Source of the DNA: Closterium sp. NIES-65
Taxonomy: Eukaryota; Streptophyta; Zygnematophyceae; Desmidiales; Closteriaceae
Direction of reading: 5' to 3'
DNA: 64,000 bases
NCBI GenBank assembly: GCA_948144175.1
Contig: CANXME010002063.1
Location: 124,001 to 188,000 of the forward strand
Shown: piece after piece, positions 15,001 through 26,900 of the stretch
Layout of the letters: every line of letters begins with the position of its first letter
Numbering within the stretch: position 1 is the stretch's first letter
Position numbers and translations under genes: made by a program
The notes under the pieces: generated by a model
Seen by the model: only the letters and a program-made list of their open reading frames with translations
The model's database searches: none
Told to the model about the DNA's origin: nothing

Positions 15001-17950
15001 AACACACGGTGGGTTGAACATACGGTGGGTTGAACACACGGTGGGTTGAACACACGGTGGGTTCAACACACGGTGGGTTCAACACACGATGCGTTGAAGA
15101 CACGGTGGGTGGAACACACGGTGTGTTGAACACAGGGTCGGTTGAACACACGGTGGGTTGATCACACGGTGGGAGGAATACACGGTGGGTTGAACACACG
15201 GTGGGTTCAACACATGATAGGTTGAACACACGGTGGGTTGAACACACAGTGGGTTGAACACAAGGTGGGTTGAACACATGGTGGGTGGGTCGAACACACG
15301 GTGGGTTGCACACACGATAGGTTGAACACACGGTGGGTTGAACACACGGTGGGTCGAACACACGGTGGGTTCAACACACGATGCGTTGAACACACGGTGG
15401 GTTGAACACACGGTGGGTCGAACACACAGTGGGTCGAACACACGGTGGGTTGAACTCACGGTGGATTGAACACCCGGCGGGTTGAACACACGGTGGATTA
15501 AACACACGATGCGTTAAACACACGGTGGGTGGAACACACGGTGGGTTGAACACACGGTGGGTTGAACACACGGTGGGTTCAACACACGGTGCGTTGAACA
15601 CACGGTGGGTGGAACACACGGTGGGTTTAACACAAGGTGGGTTGAACACACGGTAGGTTGAACACATGGTGGGTTGAACAAACGGTGGTTTGAACACACG
15701 GTGCGTTGAACACACGATGGGTTGAACACACGGTGGGTTCAACACACGGTGCGTTGAACACACGGTGGGTTGAACACATGGTGGGTTGAACACACGGTGG
15801 GTTGATCACAAGGTGGGTGGAAGACATGGTGGGTTGAACACACAATAGGTTGAACACACGGTGGGTTGAACATACGGTGGGTTGAACACACGGTGGGTTG
15901 AACACACGGTGGGTTCAACACACGGTGGGTTCAACACACGATGCGTTGAAGACACGGTGGGTGGAACACACGGTGTGTTGAACACAGGGTCGGTTGAACA
16001 CACGGTGGGTTGATCACACGGTGGGAGGAATACACGGTGGGTTGAACACACGGTGGGTTCAACACATGATAGGTTGAACACACGGTGGGTTGAACACACA
16101 GTGGGTTGAACACAAGGTGGGTTGAACACATGGTGGGTGGGTGGAACACACGGTGGGTTGCACACACGATAGGTTGAACACACGGTGGGTTGAACACACG
16201 GTGGGTCGAACACACGGTGGGTTCAACACACGATGCGTTGAACACACGGTGGGTTGAACACACGGTGGGTCGAACACACAGTGGGTCGAACACACGGTGG
16301 GTTGAACACACGGTGGATTGAACACCCGGCGGGTTGAACACACGGTGGATTAAACACACGATGCGTTAAACACACGGTGGGTGGAACACACGGTGGGTTT
16401 AACACAAGGTGGGTTGAACACACGGTAGGTTGAACACATGGTGGGTTGAACAAACGGTGGTTTGAACACACGGTGCGTTGAACACACGATGGGTTGAACA
16501 CACGGTGGGTTCAACACACGGTGCGTTGAACACACGGTGGGTTGAACACATGGTGGGTTGAACACACGGTGGGTTGATCACAAGGTGGGTGGAAGACATG
16601 GTGGGTTGAACACACAATAGGTTGAACACACGGTGGGTTGAACATACGGTGGGTTGAACACACGGTGGGTTGAACACACGGTGGGTTCAACACACGGTGG
16701 GTTCAACACACGATGCGTTGAAGACACGGTGGGTGGAACACACGGTGTGTTGAACACAGGGTCGGTTGAACACACGGTGGGTTGATCACACGGTGGGAGG
16801 AATACACGTTGGGTTGAACACACGGTGGGTTCAACACATGATAGGTTGAACACACGGTGGGTTGAACACACAGTGGGTTGAACACAAGGTGGGTTGAACA
16901 CATGGTGGGTGGGTGGAACACACGGTGGGTTGCACACACGATAGGTTGAACACACGGTGGGTTGAACACACGGTGGGTCGAACACACGGTGGGTTCAACA
17001 CACGATGCGTTGAACACACGGTGGGTTGAACACACGGTGGGTCGAACACACGGTGGGTCGAACACACGGTGGGTTGAACACACGGTGGATTGAACACCCG
17101 GCGGGTTGAACACACGGTGGATTCAACACACGATGCGTTGAACACACGGTGGGTGGAACACACGGTGGGTTGAACACACGGTGGGTTGAACACACGGTGG
17201 GTTCAACACACGGTGCGTTGAACACACGGTGGGTGGAACACACGGTGGGTTTAACACAAGGTGGGTTGAACACACGGTAGGTTGAACACATGGTGGGTTG
17301 AACAAACGGTGGTTTGAACACACGGTGCGTTGAACACACGATGGGTTGAACACACGGTGGGTTCAACACACGGTGCGTTGAACACACGGTGGGTTGAACA
17401 CATGGTGGATTGAACACACGGTGGGTTGATCACAAGGTGGGTGGAAGACATGGTGGGTTGAACACACAATAGGTTGAACACACGGTGGGTTGAACATACG
17501 GTGGGTTGAACACACGGTGGGTTGAACACACGGTGGGTTCAACACACGGTGGGTTCAACACACGATGCGTTGAAGACACGGTGGGTGGAACACACGGTGT
17601 GTTGAACACATGGTCGGTTGAACACACGGTGGGTTGATCACACGGTGGGAGGAATACACGGTGGGTTGAACACACGGTGGGTTGAACACATGATAGGTTG
17701 AACACACGGTGGGTTGAACACACAGTGGATTAAACACAAGGTGGGTTGAACACATGGTGGGTGGGTGGAACACACGGTGGGTTGCACACACGATAGGTTG
17801 AACACACGGTGGGTTGAACACACGGTGGGTCGAACACACGGTGGGTTGAACAAACGGTAGGTTGAACACAAGGTGGGTTGAACACACGGTGCGTTGAACA
17901 CACGGTGGGTGGAACACACGGTGGGTTGAACACACAGTGGGTTGAGCACA
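12065..17950 (+). repeat. 852-bp HOR, six full copies plus a partial copy
   Basis: The rare marker ACACCCGGCGGGTTG occurs with CCCGGC at 12,065, 12,917, 13,769, 14,621, 15,473, 16,325 and 17,097. Five spacings are exactly 852 bp and one is 772 bp, a clean loss of five units (80 bp). 852 equals 52 units of 16 plus one 20-bp unit carrying a 4-bp duplication (GGTGGGTGGG). The base after that duplication is C in some copies and G in others, so individual copies can be told apart. The rest is almost identical, indicating very recent homogenisation. Confidence 0.95.
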
Positions 17951-20900
17951 CGGTGGGTTGATCACACGGTGGGTGGAACACATGGTGAGTTTAACACACG
18001 GTGGGTTCAACACATGGTGGGTTCAACTCACGGTGCGTTGAACACACGGTGGTTGGAACACATGGTGGGTTGAACACACGGTGGGTTGAACACACGGTGG
18101 AATCAAAACATGGTGGGTTCAACACACGGTGCATTGAACACACGGTGGGTGGAACACACGGTGGGTTGAACACACGGTGGGTTGAACACACGGTGGGTTG
18201 AACACACGGTGGGTGGAACACACGGTGGGTTGAACACAAGGTGGGTTGAACACACGGTAGGTTGAAGACACGGTGGGTTGAACACACGGTGGGTTCAACA
18301 CACGGTGGGTTGAACAAACAGTGGGTTGAACACACGGTGGGTTGAACAAACGGTGAGTTGAACACACAGTGGGTTCAACACACGGTGTGTTGAACACACG
18401 GTGGGTGGAACACACGGTGGGTTGAACACACAGTGGGTTGATCAGACGGTGCGTGGAACAGACGGTGGGTTGAACACACGGTGGGTTGAACACATGATAG
18501 GTTGAACACATGGTGGGTTGAACACACGGTGGGTTGAATACAAGGTGGGGTGAACACATGGTGGGTTGATCACATGGTGGGTGGAACACACCGTGGGTTG
18601 AACACACGGTGGGTTGCACACACGATAGGTTGAATAAACGGTGGGTTGAACACACAGTGGATTGAACACACGGTGGGTTGAACACAGGTTGAACATACCG
18701 TGGGTTGAACACACTGTGCGTTGAACAGACGGTGGGTGGAACACACGGTGGGTTGAACACACAGTGGGTTGAGCACACGGTGGTTGATCACACGGTGGGT
18801 GGAACACACGGTGGGTTCAACACACGGTGGGTTCAACACACGGTGGGTTGAATACAAGGTGGGGTGAACACATGGTGGGTTGATCACATGGTGGGTGGAA
18901 CACACCGTGGGTTGAACACACGGTGGGTTGCACACACGATAGGTTGAATACACGGTGGGTTGAACACACAGTGGATTGAACACACGGTGGGTTGAACACA
19001 CGGTAGGTTGAACATACAGTGGGTTGAACACACTGTGCGTTGAACAGACGGTGGGTGGAACACACGGTGGGTTGAACACACAGTGGGTTGAGCAAAGGGT
19101 GGGTTGATCACGCGGTGGGTTCAACACACGGTGGATTCAACACACGATGTGTTCAACCCACCGTGTGTTCAACCTACCGTGTGTTCAACCCTCCCTGTGT
19201 TCAACCCACCGTGTGTTCCGTCCACTGTGGGTTCAACCAACCGTGTGTTGAACCCACTGTGTGTTCAACCCACCGTCTGATCAGCCCACCGTATGTTCAA
19301 CCCACCGTGTGTTCAACCCACCGTGTGGTCCACCCACCGTGTGTTCAACGCACAGAGTGTTGAACCCACCATGTTTTGAACCCTCCATGTGTTCAACCCA
19401 CCATGTGTTCAACCCACCATGTGTTCCACCCACCGTGTGTTCAACGCACCGTGACTTGAACCCACCGTGTGTTGAACCCACCATGTGTTCAACCCACCAT
19501 GTGTTCCACCCACTGTGTGATCAACCCACCATTTGTTCAACCCACTGTGTGTTCAACCCACCGTGTGTTCCACCCACCGTGTGTTCCACCCACCGTGTGT
19601 TCCACCCACCGTGTGTTCAACGCACTATGTGTTGAACCCACCATGTTTTGAACCCATCGTGTGTTCAACCCACCGTGTGTTCAACGCACGGTGAGTTGAA
19701 CCCACGGTGTGTTCAACGCACCGTGAGTTGAACCCACCGTGTGTTCAAACCACCGTGTGTTCAATCCACCATGTGTTCCACCCACCATGTGTTCAACGCA
19801 CCGTGAGTTGAACCCACCGTGAGTTGAACCCACCGTGTGTTCAACCCACCGTGTGTTCCACCCACCGTGTGATCAACCCACCGTGTGTTCAACCCACTGT
19901 GTGTTCAACCCACCGTGTGTTCCACCCACCGTGTGTTCAACGCATCGTGTGTTCAATCCACAATGTTTTCAACCTACCGTGTGTTCAACCCATCGTGTGT
20001 TCAAACCTCCGTGTGTTCAACCCACCGTGTGTTCAACCTATCGTGTGTTCAACCCACCGTGTGTTCAACCCACCGTGTGTTCAACCCACCTTGTGTTCAA
20101 CCCACCGTGTGTTCCACCCACCGTGTGTTCAACCTATCGTGTGTTCAACCCCCCTTGTGTTCAACCCACTGTGTGTTCCACCCACCATGAGATCAACCCA
20201 CCGTGTGTTCAACCCACCGTGTGTTCAACCCACAGTGTGTTCCACCCACTGTGTGTTCAACGCATTGTGTGTTGAGCCCACCGTATCTTGAACCCACCGT
20301 GTGTTCAACCCACCGTGTGTTCAACCCACCGTATGTTCAACCCACAGTGTGTTCAACCTATCGTATGTTCAACCCACCGTATGTTCAACCCACCGTGTGT
20401 TCAACCCACCGTATGTTCAACCCACCGTGTGTTCCACCCACCGTGTGACCAACCCACCGTGTGTTCAACCCACCATGTGTTCAACCCACCGTGTGTTCAA
20501 CGCACCGTGTGTTGAACCCACCGTGTGTTCAACCCACCGTGTGTTCAATGCACCGTGTGTTCAACCCCCCGTTTGTTCAACCCACCGTGTGTTCAACCCA
20601 CCGCGTGTTCAACCCACCGCGTGTTCAACGTACCGTGTGTTCAACCCACCTTGTATTCAACCCACCGTGTGTTCCACCCACCGTGTGTTCAACGCACAAT
20701 GTGTTGAACTCACCGTGTGTTTAACCCATTGTGTGATCATCCCGCCGTATGTTCAACCCACTGTGTGTTCAACCCACCGTGTGTTCCACCCACTGTGTGT
20801 TCAACGCACCGTCTGTTCAACCCACCGTGTGTTCAACCCACCGTTTGTTCAACCCACCGTGTGTTGAACCCACCGTGTGTTCAACCCACCGTGTGTTCAA

Positions 20901-22406
20901 CCTACTGTGTGTTCAACCCTTCTTGTGTTCAACCCACCGTGTGTTCCACCCACTGTGGGTTCAACCCACAGTGTGTTGAACCCACAATGTGTTCAACCCA
21001 ACGTGTGATCAGCCCACCGTATGTTCAACCCACCGTGTGTACAACCCACTGTGTGGTCCACCCACCGTGTGTACAACGCAGCGTGTGTTGAACCCACCAT
21101 GTTTTGAACCCACTGTCTGTTCAACCCATCGTGTGTTCAACCCACCATGCGTTCCACCCACCGTGTGTTCAACGCACCGTGACTTGAACCCACCGTGTGT
21201 TGAACCCACCGTGTGTTCAACCCACCATGTGTTCCACCCACTGTGTGATCAACCCACCTTTTGTTCAACCCACTGTGTGTTCAACCCACCGTGTGTTCCA
21301 CCCACCATGTGTTCCACCCACCGTGTGTTCAACGCACTGTGTGTTGAACCCACCATGTTTTGAACCCACCGTGTGTTCAACCCACCGTGTGTTGAAGCCA
21401 CCATGTGTTCCACCCAATATGTGTTCAACGCACCATGAGTTGAACCCACCGTGTGTTCAACCCACCGTGTGTTGAACCCACCATGTGTTCCAACCACCGT
21501 GTGTTTAACGCACCGTGAGTTGAACCCACCGTGTGTTGAACCCACTGTGTGATCAACCCACCGTGTGTTTAACCCACTGTGTGTTCAACCCACCGTGTGT
21601 TCCACCCACCGTGTGTGCAACGCATCGTGTGTTCAACCCACCATGTTTTCAACCTACCGTGTGTTCAACCCACCGTGTGTTCAAACCTCCGCGTGTTCAA
21701 CCCACCGTGTGTTCAACCGATCGTGTGTTCAACCCACCGTGTGTTCAACCCACTGTGTGTTCCACCCACCATGTGATCAACCCACCGTGTGTTCAACCCA
21801 CCTTGTGTTCAACCCACCGTGTGTTCCACCCACCGAGTGTTCAACTTATCGTGTGTTCAACCCACCGTGTGTTCAACCCACTGTGTGTTCCACCCACCGT
21901 GTGATCAACCCACCGTGTGTTCAACCCACCGTGTGTTCAACCCACCGTGTATTCCACCCACTGTGTGTTCAACGCATCGTGTGTTGAGCCCACCGTATCT
22001 TGAACGCACCGTGCGTTCAACCCACCGTGTGTTCAACCCACCGTATGTTCAACCCACCGTGTGTTCAACCTATCGTGTGTTCAACCCACTGTGTGTTCAA
22101 TCCACCGTGTGATCAACCCACCGTGTGTTCAACCCACCATGTGTTCAACCCACCGTATGTTCAACCCACCGTGTGTTCAACCCACCTTGTGTTCAACCCA
22201 CCGTGTGTTCAACCTACCGTGTGTTCAACCCACCTTGTGTTCAACCCACGGTGTCTTCCACCCACCGTGTGTTCAACGCACCGTGTGTTGAACCCACCGT
22301 GTGCTCAACCCATTGTGTGATCAGCCCACCGTATGTTCAACCCACCGTGTGTTCCACCCACTGTGTGTTCAACGCACCGTCTGTTCCACCCACTGTATGT
22401 TCAACC

Positions 22407-22422
22407 TGTGTTGAACACACGG
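22407..22422 (+). repeat. Single inverted satellite unit
   Basis: TGTGTTGAACACACGG sits inside an array of the opposite orientation, joined to a shortened neighbour (TTCAACC). The same structure, reverse-complemented, is at 63,652-63,667 in the right arm of the inverted duplication. Confidence 0.8.
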
Positions 22423-23820
22423 TGTGATCAACCCACCGTGTGATCTACCCACTGTGTGTTCAACCCACCGTGTGTTCAACCAACCGTATGTTTCACCCAC
22501 CGTGTGTTCAACGCATCGTGTGTTGATCCCACCGTGTCTTGAACCCACCGTGTGTTCAACCCACCGTGTGTTCAACCCACTGTATGTTCAACCCACCGTG
22601 TGTTCAACCTATCATGTGTTCAACCCACCGTGTGTTCCACCCACCGTGTGATCAACCCACCGTGTGTTCAACCCACCCTGTGTTCAACCCACCGTGTGTT
22701 CCACCCACCGTATGTTCAACCCACCGTGTGTTCCACCCAATGTGTGCTCAACCCACTGTGTGTTCAACCCACCATGCGTTCAACCCACTGTGTGTTCAAC
22801 CCACCGTGTGTTCCACCCACCGTGTGTTCCACCCACCGTGTGGTCAATGCACCGTGTGTTGAACCCACCATGTTTTGAACCCACCGTGTGTTCAAACCAC
22901 CGTGTGTTCAAGACACCATGTGTTCCACCCACCATGTGTTCAACGCACCGTGAGTTGAACCCACCGTGTGTTCAACCCACCGTGTGTTCAACCAACCATG
23001 TGTTCCACCCACCGTGTGTTCAACGCACCGTGAGTTGAACCCACCGTGAGATGAACCCACCGTGTGTTCAACGCACCGTGAGTTGAACCCACCGTGAGAT
23101 GAACCCACCGTGTGTTCAACCCACCATGTGTTCCACCCACCGTGTGATCAACCCACCGTGTGTTCAACCCACTGTGTGTTCAACCCACCGGGTGTTCCAC
23201 CCACCGTGTGTTCAACGCATCGTGTGTTCAACCCACAATGTTTTCAAACTACCGTGTGTTCAACCCACCGTGTGTTCAACCCACCGTGTGTTTAACCTAT
23301 CGTGTGTTCAACCCCCCGTGTGTTCAACCCACTGTGTGTTCCACCCACCATGTGATCAACTCACCGTGTGTTCAACCCACCTTGTGTTCAACCCACCGTG
23401 TGTTCAACGCACCGTGTGTTCAACCCACCTTGTGTTCAACCCACCGTGTGTTCAACCCACCGTATGTTCAACCCACCGTGTCTTAAACCCACCGTGTGAT
23501 CAATCCACTGTGTGATCAACCCACTGTGTGATCAACCCACCGTGTGATCAACCCACCGTATGTTCAACCCACCATGTGTTCAACCCACCGTGTGTTCCAC
23601 CCACCGTGTGTTCAACCCACCGTGTGATCAACCCATCGTGTGTTCAACCCACCGTGTGTTCCACCCACGGTGTGATCAACCCACCGTGTGTTCAACCCAC
23701 CATCTGTTCAACCCACCGTGTGTTCCACCCACCGTGTGTTCAACGCACCGTGTGTTCAACCCACCGTGTGCTCAACCTATCGTGTGTTCAACCCACCGTG
23801 TGATCAACCCACCGTGTGTT

Positions 23821-23980
23821 CAACCCATGGTGTGTTCCACCCACCGAATGTTCAATGCACCGTGTGTTCAACCCACCGTGTCTTAAACCTACCGTGTGTT
23901 CAACCCACGGTGTGTTCCACCCACCGAATGTTCAATGCACCGTGTGTTCAACCCACCGTGTCTTAAACCTACCGTGTGTT
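23821..23980 (-). repeat. 80-bp tandem duplication (two copies)
   Basis: The five-unit run containing CCACCGAATGTTCAATGC and GTCTTAAACCTACC occurs twice, exactly 80 bp apart (GAATG at 23,846 and 23,926). It has the same five-unit length as the cassette amplified at 55-61 kb and contains a related marker unit, but a different neighbour set. Confidence 0.85.
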
Positions 23981-26900
23981 CAACCCACCGTGTGATCAAC
24001 CCACCGTATGTTCAACCCATCGTGTGTTCAACGCACCATGTGTTCAACCCACCGTGTGTTCCACCCACCATGTGATCAACCCACTGTGTGTTCAACCCAC
24101 CTTGTGTTTAACCCACCGTGTGTTCAACGCACCGTGTGTTCAACCCACCGTGTGTTCAACGCACCGTGTGTTCAACCCACCGTGTGTTCAACCCACCATG
24201 TGTTCAACCCACCGTGTGTTCAACCCACCGTGTGTTCAACCCACCGTGTGTTCAACCCACCGTGTAATCAACCCACCGTGTGTTCAACCCACCCAGTGAT
24301 CAACCCACCGTGTGATCAACCCACCGTGTGATCAACCCACCGCATGTTCAACCCACCATGTGTTCAACCCACCGTGTGTTCCACCCACCGTTTGTTCAAC
24401 CCACCGTATGATCAACCCACCGTGTGTTGAACCCACCGTGTGTTCAACCCACCGTGTGTTCCACCCAGCGTGTGTTCAACCCACCGTGTGTTCAACCCAC
24501 CGTGTGTTCCACCCACCGTTTGTTCAGCCCACCGTGTGTTCCACCCACCGTGTGATCAACCCACCATATGTTCAACGCACTGTGTGTTCAACCCACCGTG
24601 TATTCCACCCATCGTGTGTTGAACCCACCGTGTGTTCAACCCACCGTGTGATCAACCCACTGTGTGTTGATTCCACCGCGTGTTCCACCCACGGTGAGAT
24701 CAACCCACCGTGTGTTCAACCCACCGTGTGTTCAACCCACCGTGTGTTCCACCCACCGTTTGTTCAACCCACCGTGTGTTCCACCCACCGTGTGATCAAC
24801 CCACCGTATGTTCAACGCACTGTGTGTTCAACCCACCGTGTATTCCACCCATCGTGTGTTGAACCCACCGTGTGTTCAACCCACCGTGTGTTCAACCCAC
24901 CGTGTGTTCAACCCACCGTGTGTTCAACGCATCGTGTGTTGAACCCATCGGGTGTTGAACCCACCGTGTTTTGAACCCACCGTGTGTTCAACCCAACGTG
25001 TGTTTCACCCACCGAATGTTCTATGCACCGTGTGTTCAACCCACCGTGTGATCAACCCACCGTGTGTTCAACCCACCGTATGTTCAACCTATCGTGTGTT
25101 CAACCCACTGTGTGTTCAACCGACTGTGTGTTCCACCCACCGTGTGTTCAACCCACCGTATGTTCAACCCACCATGTGTTCAACCCACCGTGTGTTCCAC
25201 CCACCGTGTGTTGAACCCACCGTGTGTTGAACCCACCGTGTGTTGAACCCACCGTGTGTTCAACCCACCGTGTGTTCCACCCACCGTGTGATCAACCCAC
25301 CGTGTGTTCAACCCACCCTGTGTTCAACCCTCTGTGTGTTCAACCAACCGTGTGTTCAACCCACCGTGTAATCAACCCACTGTGTGTTCAACCCACCGTG
25401 TGATCAACCCACCGTGTGATCAACCCACCGTGTGATCAACCCACCGTATGTTCAACCCACCATGTGTTCAACCCACCGTGTGTTCCACCCACTGTGTGTT
25501 CAACCCACCGTGTGATCAACCCACCGTGTGTTCAACCAACCATGTGTTCCACCCATGGTGTGATCAACCCACCGTGTGTTCAACCCACCGTTTGTTTAAC
25601 CCACTTTGTGTTCCACCCACCGTGTGTTCAACCGACCATGTATTCCACCCATCGTGTGTTGAACCCACCGTGTGTTCAACCCACCGTGTGTTCAACGTAT
25701 CGTGTGTTCAACCCACCGTGTGTTCAACCCACCGTGTGTTCCACCCACCGTGTGATCAACCCACTGTATGTTCAACCCACCATGTGTTCAACACACCGTG
25801 TGTTCCACCCACCGTGTGTTCAACGCACCGTGTGTTCAACCCACTGTGTGCTCAACCTATCGTGTGTTCAACCCACCGTGTGTTCAACCCACCGTGTGAT
25901 CAACCCACCGTATGTTCAACCCACCATGTATTAAACCCACCGTGTGTTCCACCCACCATGTGTTGAACCCACCGTGTGTTCATCCCACCGTGTGTTGAAC
26001 CCACCGTGTGTACAACCCACCGTGTGTTCAACCAATCGTGTGTTCAACCAACTGTGTGTTCAACCCACCGTGTGTTCCACCCACCGTGTGTTCAACGCAT
26101 CGTGTGTTGAACTCACCGTGTGTTGAACCCACCGTGTTTTGAACCCACCGTGTGTTCAACCCAGCGTGTGTTCCACCCACCGTGTGTTCAATCCACCGTG
26201 TGATCAACCCACCGTGTGTTCAACCCACCGTGTGTTCCATCCACTGTGTGTTCAACGCACCGTGTGTTCAACCCACTGTGTGCTCAACCTATCGTGTGTT
26301 CAACCCACCGTGTGTTCAACCCACCGTGTGATCAACCCACCGTATGTTCAACCCACCATGTGTTCAACCCACCGTGTGTTCCACCCACCGTGTGTTGAAC
26401 CCAACGTGTGTTCATCCCACCGTGTGTTGAACCCACCGTGTGTACAACCCACCGTGTGTTCAACCAATCGTGTGTTCAACCCACTGTGTGTTCAACCCAC
26501 CGTGTGTTCCACCCACCGTGTGTTCAACGCATCGTGTGTTGAACTCACCGTGTGTTGAACCCACAGTGCTTTGAACCCACCGTGTGTTCAACCCACCGTG
26601 TGTTCCACCCACCGTGTGTTCAACCCACCGTGTGTTCAACCCACCGTGTGTTCAACCCACCGTATGTTCAACCCACCATGTGTTCAACCCACCGTGTGTT
26701 TCACCCACCGTGTGTTCAACCCACCGTGTGATCAACCCACTGTGTGTTCAACCCACCGTGTGTTCCACCCACGGTGTGATCAGCCCACTGTGTGTTCAAC
26801 CCACCATGTGTTCAACCCACCGTGTGTTCCACCCACTGTGTGTTCAACACACCGTGTGTTCAACCCACCGTGTGCTCAACCTATCGTGTGTTCAACCCAC

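Larger units (their letters stand above)
1..19145 (+). repeat. 16-bp satellite array, segment 1 (G-rich strand on top)
   Basis: Uninterrupted head-to-tail array of GGTGGGTTGAACACAC. Recurring variant units differ at the centre (TTCAAC, TTGATC, TGGAAC, TCGAAC) or at the unit border (ACATGG, ACACAG, ACAAGG, ACATAC). The order of variants acts as a barcode that reveals higher-order repeats. Nearly all units are 16 bp. Exceptions include a 19-bp unit near 6,750 (TTGAACAACACATGG), a 17-bp unit near 3,413, and 20-bp units in the 852-bp HOR. No spacer, gene or RNA signature interrupts it. 1-2,027, 6,000-7,560, 8,520-9,089 and 17,950-19,145 hold the same units without a clear long period. Confidence 0.98.
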
